64,000 bases of DNA, taken from the NCBI RefSeq assembly GCF_001650735.1, contig NZ_LXVY01000034.1, positions 186,001 to 250,000 of the forward strand, in the 5' to 3' direction. How positions within the stretch are numbered: the stretch's first letter is position 1; each line of letters opens with the position of its first letter. The stretch is from Sphingomonas sp. TDK1 (GTDB lineage: Bacteria; Pseudomonadota; Alphaproteobacteria; Sphingomonadales; Sphingomonadaceae). The translations under genes were made by a program, and so were the position numbers. Below are positions 17,235 to 23,398 of this stretch, one piece after another. The notes beneath the pieces are model-generated. The model did no database searches, had not been told where the DNA came from, and was given only the letters and a program-made list of their open reading frames with translations.

Positions 17235-18218
17235 TTAGCGCCGAGCGAGGCGGGCGAGGATGCCGCTCATCTCGAACACGGTCGCGGTGGCGTCGAGCGA
17301 CAGTCCCAGCGCCGCGCCGGCAAGCTCGCGTGCGGCGACATACGCGTCGAGGGCCGTGCGCAGCGCCTCGCCCTCCAGCCGCTTGGCGCGGGCCGCAATG
17401 AAACTTGGCGCGCGCTCCAGAAACGCCTCGTAGCGCGGTTGCGCCGCCTTGGCGCCGAGCTGACGCCCGAGCCGGGTGCGCACGGCATTGTCGGGGTCGC
17501 CGCGCTCGGCAAGCAACGCCATGTCCGATTCCAGTGCCGAGAGGTCGAGGCCGGCGAAGCGCAGCGCGCGGCCCGGCGAGCCCTCGGCCGCCTCGACCAG
17601 CGCCGCGATCTCGATCTCGCTCGCATCGGGGGTCTGGTGGCGCAGCACCGTGGTCGTCTCGGTATCGCTCAGCGGCTCGAAGCGAAGTAGCCGGCATCGC
17701 GAGCGGATGGTCGGCAGCAAGCGGTCGGGCGCATGGCTCACCAGCAGAAAAATCGTGCCCGCCGGCGGCTCCTCCAGGTTCTTGAGCAGCGCATTGGCGC
17801 CGGCACGCTCGAGATCGTCGATCGCGTCGATGATCACCACCCTCCGCGGGCTCAGCGACGGCTTGGTCGCGAACAGCGGCTGGAGGCTGCGCACCTGCGC
17901 GATGGTGATAGAGCGGGCGAGTGCCTCGTCGGGCTTGTCGGCGTCCTTGGGCAGCCGGGCGAGCATCTTGAGGTCCGGGTGGCTGCCTGCAGCGATCAGG
18001 CTGGCGGTGCGGGTGCTCTCCGGCACGTCCCAGCCGGGCATCAGCCGGTCGGGCTCGGCGGCCTCGGCCAGCATGCGCGCCGCGGCGATGCGGGCGAAGG
18101 CCCCCTTCCCCACACCTTCCGGCCCGGCGATTAGCCAGGCATGGTGCAAAGCGCCGCTCGCCATGGCGGCGGCGAGCGCGTCACGGGCGGCTTGATTGCC
18201 GATTAAGGCGTTTGCCAA
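17235..18218 (-). CDS. holB: DNA polymerase III subunit delta'
   Basis: The 327-residue clamp-loader subunit has the AAA+ core: Walker A-like GPEGVGKGAF, an IIDAIDDLERAGANALLKNLEEPP block typical of delta' (degenerate Walker B plus sensor region) and the SHAPDRLLPTIRSRC arginine-finger SRC motif. The zinc-binding cysteine cluster of many delta' proteins is missing. It starts five bases after the end of the D,D-carboxypeptidase gene; in many alphaproteobacteria tmk lies between them and here it does not. Confidence 0.92.
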   Translation of the reverse strand: MANALIGNQAARDALAAAMASGALHHAWLIAGPEGVGKGAFARIAAARMLAEAAEPDRLMPGWDVPESTRTASLIAAGSHPDLKMLARLPKDADKPDEALARSITIAQVRSLQPLFATKPSLSPRRVVIIDAIDDLERAGANALLKNLEEPPAGTIFLLVSHAPDRLLPTIRSRCRLLRFEPLSDTETTTVLRHQTPDASEIEIAALVEAAEGSPGRALRFAGLDLSALESDMALLAERGDPDNAVRTRLGRQLGAKAAQPRYEAFLERAPSFIAARAKRLEGEALRTALDAYVAARELAGAALGLSLDATATVFEMSGILARLARR

Positions 18219-18223
18219 GGCGA

Positions 18224-19390
18224 TCAGGCCAGGTGGAGCAGCGACATCAGGCCAGCCCAGGCACGGCCGAAAAAGCCTGCTTGGCCGACATCCTCGGCGG
18301 CCACCAGCGGCAGCACCTGCTGCGGCATGCCTTCGCCCTCGATGATCAGGTCGGCAATATGGTCGCCCTTCTTGAAGCCGGCCTTGACCGGGCCCTGATA
18401 GACGATCTTGCCGGCGAGCTTGGGGCTCAAACCCGAAGGAAGCGTGATGTTGAGATCGCGCGGCGCCACGACGGCCACCTTGTTGGCGGTGCCGCCCTGC
18501 ACGTCGACGGTGCCGACGGTGCGCTCCTTCTTCACCACCGGCTTGGTGCTCCAGGCGGCAAAGCCCCAGCGCATGAAGCGCACGGATTCGTCGGCGCGGG
18601 CGCTGTAGCTGCTGACCCCGGCCAGCACCATTACTAGGCGGCGGCCATTCTGCTCGGCCGAGCCGGTAAAGCCATAGCCGGCTTCCTCGGTGTGGCCGGT
18701 CTTGAGCCCGTCTGCACCCGGTACCTTGCCGAGCAGCGGATCACGATTGCCCTGCTCGATGGCAGCGCCGGCGCCCAGGGTCTTGCCCCAGGTAAAGCTC
18801 GGCAGCGAGTAGAAGGACTTGTAGAGATCGGGGAAGTCACGGATCGTCGCGGCGGCGAGGTGCGCCAGGTCACGCGCAGTCACATAGGTGCGGCCTTCGT
18901 CCGGCCAGCCGTTCGACGTGCCGAAATGGCTGTTGGTGAGGCCGATCTTCTTGGCCCGATCGTTCATCAGGTTGACGAATCCCTCCTCGGTGCCGGCGAT
19001 GCCCTCCGCCAGCACGACGCAGGCGTCGTTGCCCGAGAGCGTCACGATGCCCTTGAGCAGGTCCGCCACGGTCGGCTGCTCGCCGACGCCGAGGAACATG
19101 GTCGAGCCCTGCGAATGCCACTTCTTCCAGGTCTCGGGCCGCACCTCGATCTTCTGGTCGAGCTTGAGCTCGCCCTTCTTGATCAGGTCGAACGCGACAT
19201 AGACCGTCATCATCTTCGCCATCGAGGCCGGCGGCATGCGGCGATCGGCATCCTTGGCGAACAGGATCGCGCCCGAGGACATGTCCTCCATATAGGCGAT
19301 CGGTGCGGGCGTCGGGAAATCCGGGCCGGCGGCCTGCAGCGGAGCGGCGATGGCGAGCGCCAGGAACGAGGCGGCGGCGAGCTTCTTCAT
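18224..19390 (-). CDS. D-alanyl-D-alanine carboxypeptidase (PBP5/6 type)
   Basis: This 388-residue low-molecular-mass penicillin-binding protein trims the terminal D-Ala from peptidoglycan stem peptides in the periplasm. It has a signal peptide (about 1-21, cut near LQAA), the SxxK motif Ser56-Met-Ala-Lys59, SGN at 119-121 and KTG at 230-232, followed by the C-terminal beta domain and a terminal amphipathic stretch (FFGRAWAGLMSLLHLA) that would anchor it to the inner-membrane surface. It sits between the SPOR protein and holB, a conserved alphaproteobacterial position. It could be called dacA, dacC or dacF; the sequence does not separate these. Confidence 0.94.
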   Translation of the reverse strand: MKKLAAASFLALAIAAPLQAAGPDFPTPAPIAYMEDMSSGAILFAKDADRRMPPASMAKMMTVYVAFDLIKKGELKLDQKIEVRPETWKKWHSQGSTMFLGVGEQPTVADLLKGIVTLSGNDACVVLAEGIAGTEEGFVNLMNDRAKKIGLTNSHFGTSNGWPDEGRTYVTARDLAHLAAATIRDFPDLYKSFYSLPSFTWGKTLGAGAAIEQGNRDPLLGKVPGADGLKTGHTEEAGYGFTGSAEQNGRRLVMVLAGVSSYSARADESVRFMRWGFAAWSTKPVVKKERTVGTVDVQGGTANKVAVVAPRDLNITLPSGLSPKLAGKIVYQGPVKAGFKKGDHIADLIIEGEGMPQQVLPLVAAEDVGQAGFFGRAWAGLMSLLHLA

Positions 19391-19422
19391 GATGATCGGT
19401 CCAGAACGCGTAAAGGTTACCC

Positions 19423-20259
19423 CTATCGGACCGAGGTGCGGCGCGCATCTCCGAACCCGGCCCGAACGGCCTCTGCCCGCGCCCGCTCCGCAGCCGCCTC
19501 CGTCGCGAAGGGGCCAAGGTGGACACGATAGAGCCCGCCCCCTGCCTTTACGAAGCCGTGTAGCTTTTGGGCAAGCGCAGTCGCACGTGCCGACGAAGAA
19601 AGTGCGGCCACCTGCACCAGATAACGGCCATGCGCGGGCTTCAGCGCAACGGGCTTGGTGACGGGCCGGGGTTTCGGCGGTTCCACGTCGGCCGCTTGCC
19701 GGTGCGGAATGACGTCGACGGTCGGATCTGGCTGCGAGGGCGGTGGCGGCAGGGGGGCGCTCGGCTCGGGGCGCGGTGGCAGCTGGAGCCGGAGCGCACG
19801 CAGCAGCGCAGGGGGCGAATCGATCCGCTGCTGCGCGGCTCCCGCGCTGCGTAGCGCCGCCTGGTCCTCGCTCGAGGGGCGGACCGCTCGAATTCGCACC
19901 GGCGCCAGCCGGTCTGACGGGATCCCAAGCTGATTCGCTGCGCCCGCGGAGATTGCCGCGATAGCCCCCGGCGCTTCCGAAGTTTCGGCGATACGGACGA
20001 GGATCGTCCGGCCGCTATCGAGCGCAGTTATCTCGGCATAGCTTTCTGCCGGAAGATCCGGGCTTACTGCCAGGGCGGCGGCGCCAAGCGGCTGTACGGC
20101 GGCATAGCCTACCGCATCGTATCGCCCTTCGCTCAGCTGCAGCTGCGACGTGCCGTGCGGGCCAGTCGCGGCTGCGGTCGGATCCGCGTCCTGGGCGTGT
20201 GCGCTCGCTGCGACAAACAGCGCAACGGCAAGTGCGATCGGTCTAGCGTTCCACGGCAT
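19423..20259 (-). CDS. SPOR-domain protein with degenerate RlpA-like domain
   Basis: This 278-residue exported protein has a signal peptide (about 1-22, cut near AHAQ), an RlpA-type double-psi barrel remnant (YDAVGYAAV...SYAEITALDSGRTILVRI...PVRIRAV, about residues 47-130), a Pro-rich linker (about 150-200) and a C-terminal SPOR domain (about 205-275) that binds denuded glycan at the division septum. The catalytic Asp/His segment of RlpA is not found; the DRGPF-like and TAAH-like motifs are missing. It is probably a non-catalytic septal factor. Its start overlaps the end of the lytic transglycosylase gene by 17 bases. Confidence 0.82.
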   Translation of the reverse strand: MPWNARPIALAVALFVAASAHAQDADPTAAATGPHGTSQLQLSEGRYDAVGYAAVQPLGAAALAVSPDLPAESYAEITALDSGRTILVRIAETSEAPGAIAAISAGAANQLGIPSDRLAPVRIRAVRPSSEDQAALRSAGAAQQRIDSPPALLRALRLQLPPRPEPSAPLPPPPSQPDPTVDVIPHRQAADVEPPKPRPVTKPVALKPAHGRYLVQVAALSSSARATALAQKLHGFVKAGGGLYRVHLGPFATEAAAERARAEAVRAGFGDARRTSVR

Positions 20260-21280
20260 CGGCTAGGAGGCCTACCGACAAAGCGTAAAAATTCGAGCAA
20301 TTATAGTCGAGGATCACGCGATAATTTCCAGTGAGAAGATAGGCGGTGGCACCTTGCCCGTCAGGCTCGAGCAGCGTTGCCAAAACATCGTCGCCCGGCC
20401 AGGCGCGAGACTGCGGGCTCACCCCTAGCGCCCGCCATTCCGCCATCGTCTTCCATTGGCTCTGGCGACCGTGCACGCGGGAACAGCGTGGGCTTGTGGT
20501 CCGATTAGCGATCAGCCGGCGGTCCAGCGTCGACGGCACCGATACAGCGAATCCCCAGGGGACGCCGGGCCGCCAGCCCGCATTGACGAAATAATTGCCG
20601 ATCGAAGCCAGGGTATCGGCATCGCTGTTCCAAATATCGGCCACCCCGTCGCCATCCCCGTCACGCGCGAGCCGTAGATAGACACTCGGCAGGAACTGCG
20701 GACCGCCGAACGCCCCTGCCCAGCTGCCGATCAGCTTGTCACGAGGCACACCGCGATCGATCATCTTGAGCGTCGCGATGAACTCGTCCGTGAAAAGCAC
20801 ACGGCGACGGCCCTCATAGGCGAGGCTCGCCAGCGCGCGTGGCAGGTCGAACCCGCCCATTACCCGGCCGTAGTTGGTTTCATGCCCCCAGATCGCCACC
20901 ATGATCGACTCGGGTACGCCCGTCTCGCGTTCGATCGCCGACAATCTGCCCCGCGCCCGCAGATAGGCCGCACGGCCACGCGCAATACGATCGAAGTCGA
21001 CATGCCGCGCCTTGTAGGGGGCGAAGGCGGGAACCGGCGCATTCGGGCTGCTCTCCGGCTGCTGCCGATCCAGCTCGACCACCCGGGCATTGTAGGTGAG
21101 CGTGGGAACCACCGAGTCGATCGTACGGCGGCTCACTCCTGCGGCAGCTGCCTGGGCGGCGAGCGTCGGAAGATAGGCCTGAAATCCGCTATCATCCTGC
21201 GCGCGTACGGGCGCTGCGGCGATGGCGAGGGCAAGGGCAGGAACAAAGCCCCCGATCCGGGAGAGACGAGAACGCGACAT
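20243..21280 (-). CDS. MltB-type lytic murein transglycosylase (family 3)
   Basis: This 345-residue periplasmic enzyme cleaves peptidoglycan glycan strands to 1,6-anhydro products. A signal peptide covers about residues 1-27 (VRAQ). The catalytic Glu is Glu134 in IWGHETNYGR, followed by the family motifs FDLPRALASLAYEGRRR, GSWAGAFGGPQFLPS and the C-terminal GNYRVILDYNCSNFYALSVGLLAD. The start at 21280 (MSRSRLSR) gives a normal signal peptide; an in-frame ATG at 21301 is less likely. It heads the cell-wall group with the SPOR protein and carboxypeptidase. Confidence 0.93.
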   Translation of the reverse strand: MSRSRLSRIGGFVPALALAIAAAPVRAQDDSGFQAYLPTLAAQAAAAGVSRRTIDSVVPTLTYNARVVELDRQQPESSPNAPVPAFAPYKARHVDFDRIARGRAAYLRARGRLSAIERETGVPESIMVAIWGHETNYGRVMGGFDLPRALASLAYEGRRRVLFTDEFIATLKMIDRGVPRDKLIGSWAGAFGGPQFLPSVYLRLARDGDGDGVADIWNSDADTLASIGNYFVNAGWRPGVPWGFAVSVPSTLDRRLIANRTTSPRCSRVHGRQSQWKTMAEWRALGVSPQSRAWPGDDVLATLLEPDGQGATAYLLTGNYRVILDYNCSNFYALSVGLLADAVER

Positions 21281-21421
21281 AGCGCCGCTGTTGCACAGCA
21301 CTTCGCGCGCAGAAACCCCCGCGCATGGGCAACGCGACGAAATCGCGTTGCTTCGGCGACCAACGGATCTTCACGAGAGCGATTGATCCCGCGCGCAACG
21401 TCGATTAGGCGCGTTCATTCC

Positions 21422-21511
21422 GGAGAGATGGCCGAGTGGTTTAAGGCAGCGGTCTTGAAAACCGCCGTGGGTGCAAGCTCACCGTGGGTTCGAATCCCAC
21501 TCTCTCCGCCA
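21422..21511 (+). tRNA. tRNA-Ser (TGA anticodon), CCA encoded
   Basis: The acceptor arms GGAGAGA (21422-21428) and TCTCTCC (21501-21507) pair, the anticodon loop is CTTGAAA with anticodon TGA, a long variable arm (GTGGGTGCAAGCTCAC) is present as expected for class II tRNAs, the T-loop is GGTTCGAATCC, and CCA is encoded after discriminator G. No integrase lies near it. Confidence 0.97.
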
Positions 21512-21533
21512 CCCCCAGTCACAGGCGCACGAA

Positions 21534-21570
21534 AAAGGCCCCCGGCGCACCATCGCACGCGGGAGCCTTT
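21534..21570 (-). terminator. Terminator of rpmE, distal hairpin
   Basis: AAAGGCCCCCG (21534-21544) and CGGGAGCCTTT (21560-21570) form an 11-base stem with one mismatch. On the minus strand it is followed by TTTTTCGTG, a proper intrinsic terminator for rpmE. It may also act on the plus strand after tRNA-Ser. Confidence 0.75.
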
Positions 21571-21582
21571 CGCAACGCTATT

Positions 21583-21606
21583 GGGCCGGACGATTTCGCC
21601 CGGCCC
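21583..21606 (-). terminator. Hairpin directly after rpmE
   Basis: GGGCCGG (21583-21589) and CCGGCCC (21600-21606) form a perfect seven-pair GC stem eight bases after the rpmE stop. It lacks its own T-run and probably stabilises the transcript end or assists the terminator at 21534-21570. Confidence 0.45.
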
Positions 21607-21613
21607 GAATGGC

Positions 21614-21844
21614 TTATTTCTTGCCGAGCGTGAGGCCGCCGAAGCGCTTGTTGAAGCGCGCGACCTGGCCACCCTGGTCGAGCAGCTGACCGCGACCGCC
21701 GGTCCAGGCCGGGTGCGCGAGCGGATCGATCTCGAGCTGCATGAGATCGCCTTCCTTGCCCCAGGTGGAGCGCGTCTCGTACACAGTGCCGTCCGTCATC
21801 TGCACCTTGATCATGTGATAATCGGGGTGGGTGTTCTGCTTCAC
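21614..21844 (-). CDS. rpmE: 50S ribosomal protein L31
   Basis: This 76-residue ribosomal protein has the L31 start KQNTHPDYHMIKVQMTDGT, the RSTWG segment and the closing GGQVARFNKRFGGL. The GTG at 21844 is chosen because AAGGA stands seven bases upstream and the family begins here; the open frame extends to 21904. The zinc-ligand cysteines of the C+ form are absent, so it is the zinc-independent form. Confidence 0.95.
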   Translation of the reverse strand: MKQNTHPDYHMIKVQMTDGTVYETRSTWGKEGDLMQLEIDPLAHPAWTGGRGQLLDQGGQVARFNKRFGGLTLGKK

Positions 21845-21925
21845 ATCGAATTCCTTGGAAAAGCCGCCGGTTTCCGACCGGCAGCGGATGCGCGCGCCTA
21901 GCAAAGCCTCGGCGCCAACGCAACC

Positions 21926-22141
21926 TCATTGCCGCATGCCCCACCAGCGGCGGAGCGCGACGAGCGACCAGATGGCTTCGACCAGCCCGAACGGCCAAGC
22001 TCCCTGCAGAAAGCCATAGACCGAACCGAGCAGGCAGGCACCCGCAAAGCCGAGCACCCACCAGGTCGAACGCGCCTCCAGCGCATAGGTGACCAACATC
22101 GCCGTCACCGCGAACAGGCCGAACCAGGTCAATGCGTCCAT
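21926..22141 (-). CDS. Small inner-membrane protein, unknown function
   Basis: The 71 residues have three hydrophobic stretches (about 5-20, 26-45 and 48-62) with conserved-looking Trp, Gly and Tyr positions and a basic end (LRRWWGMRQ). It lies 19 bases after fabZ on the same strand and precedes rpmE. I recognise the general type of small multi-span proteins found in sphingomonads but no function. Confidence 0.65.
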   Translation of the reverse strand: MDALTWFGLFAVTAMLVTYALEARSTWWVLGFAGACLLGSVYGFLQGAWPFGLVEAIWSLVALRRWWGMRQ

Positions 22142-22160
22142 GGTCCGGCCTTGGCCTTGA

Positions 22161-22640
22161 TTACGCGCTGGGCGGATCGGCGATCATCGCCGTGAATTCG
22201 CATTCGGCCGCCAGTTCACCGTCGATCAGCGCCCTGCCCGCGAACTTGCAGACGCGCGAGCGCTTCTGCACGAACTCGACATGGAGTTTGAGCAACACGC
22301 CTGGCTCCACGGGCTTGCGAAACTTCACGTTATCGATCGCCATGAAGTACACGAGCTTGCCAGACCCGGCGAGCCCGAGCGACTCCACGGCCAGCACGCC
22401 CGCAGCCTGAGCGAGCGCCTCGACGGTGAGCACGCCCGGCATGATCGGACGGCCAGGGAAATGCCCCTGGAAGAACGACTCGTTGATCGTCACCGCCTTC
22501 ACCGCCACGATCGACTGGTCGAGGATAAGCTCCTCGACCCGGTCAACCAGCAGCATCGGAAAACGGTGGGGCAGCGCCGCCATCACCCGCCCGATATCAA
22601 GCGGACCGATGTTGCTGCCCCCCTGCGCCTCGCCGCTCAC
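22161..22640 (-). CDS. fabZ: 3-hydroxyacyl-ACP dehydratase FabZ
   Basis: This 159-residue hot-dog-fold enzyme dehydrates beta-hydroxyacyl-ACP in fatty-acid elongation. The active-site residues are His60 (QGHFPGRPIMPGV) and Glu74 (LTVEALAQ), and the opening LPHRFPMLLVDRV is typical. The start overlaps the end of the Skp-like gene by four bases. In most proteobacteria lpxD precedes and lpxA-lpxB follow it; here none of these is present. Confidence 0.96.
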   Translation of the reverse strand: MSGEAQGGSNIGPLDIGRVMAALPHRFPMLLVDRVEELILDQSIVAVKAVTINESFFQGHFPGRPIMPGVLTVEALAQAAGVLAVESLGLAGSGKLVYFMAIDNVKFRKPVEPGVLLKLHVEFVQKRSRVCKFAGRALIDGELAAECEFTAMIADPPSA

Positions 22641-23398
22641 CGCGGTTCGGGCTTGGCCGGCTTGGTCGCAGGCGCGGCGGCCGGACGGGCGGCACCGGGT
22701 GCGGCGGCGGCGCCCTGCTGCTGTTGCTGCTGCGCGCGGGCAGCAGCGAGCTGATAGGCGCGACGCTTCAGCTCGTTCACCTGCTGCTGGAACTGCAGGG
22801 TGCGCTGCTGCGGCTGCCAGTTGGCAGGCGGCGTGATCGCCACGGTCGGGGTCTTGTCGAGCTCGGCAACGACGGCGTCGCTGATGTCCACGGCGTCCGG
22901 CGCGTAGACGATCGCTTCCGGCTGCAGGATCACGTTGACCTTGCGAGCGTTGACGACCGACATCTGCGCTGCGTCGTACAGCGACAGGATCTTTTCGAAC
23001 GCGAACAGCTCCGCCAGGATCGACGGCATCTGCAGCTTCTGGATTTCCTCATTTGCCTGGTTCTGCAGGGTCATGAGCTGGGTGTAGTTCGGATCCTTGC
23101 GCGCGGCGGCGGCCTGCTCTTCGGCTTCAGAAACCTGGCCGTCCTTGTTCGTGTCGATCGTCGCGATCAGCGAGCGTGCGTCCGTCTGGAACTTGGTCTG
23201 GCGCGCCTGGATCTGGTCGCGAACCGGCTTGAAGGTGGTGTCCAGCTGCGTCTCGGCGGTGGTGAACGCCTTCGAACGGGTGATCACCTCCATCGTGTTG
23301 ATGGTGGCGATGCCGGCAACCTGCGCCGAGGCCGGCACGGCAGCGGCCATCGCCGCGGAGGCGGCAAGCGCCGCCGCGAATACACGGTTCTTCATCAT
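22637..23398 (-). CDS. OmpH/Skp-family periplasmic chaperone
   Basis: The 253 residues have a signal peptide (about 1-26, SAQV), an OmpH/Skp core with long coiled-coil helices rich in Gln, Lys and Ala (about 45-190), and an unusual low-complexity tail: a run of six Gln, then Ala/Pro/Lys-rich sequence to the end. Skp holds unfolded outer-membrane proteins for BamA. The start codon overlaps the bamA stop (TAATG). The core has extra residues (NKDGQVSEAEEQAA, EF-hand-like) between the two coiled-coil arms. E. coli Skp is about 160 residues, so this is a long form. Confidence 0.88.
   Translation of the reverse strand: MMKNRVFAAALAASAAMAAAVPASAQVAGIATINTMEVITRSKAFTTAETQLDTTFKPVRDQIQARQTKFQTDARSLIATIDTNKDGQVSEAEEQAAAARKDPNYTQLMTLQNQANEEIQKLQMPSILAELFAFEKILSLYDAAQMSVVNARKVNVILQPEAIVYAPDAVDISDAVVAELDKTPTVAITPPANWQPQQRTLQFQQQVNELKRRAYQLAAARAQQQQQQGAAAAPGAARPAAAPATKPAKPEPR

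Noticed and set aside
21422..21511. tRNA-Ser as a second integration site
   Set aside because: Flanking genes are core housekeeping genes in conserved order and no integrase is near.
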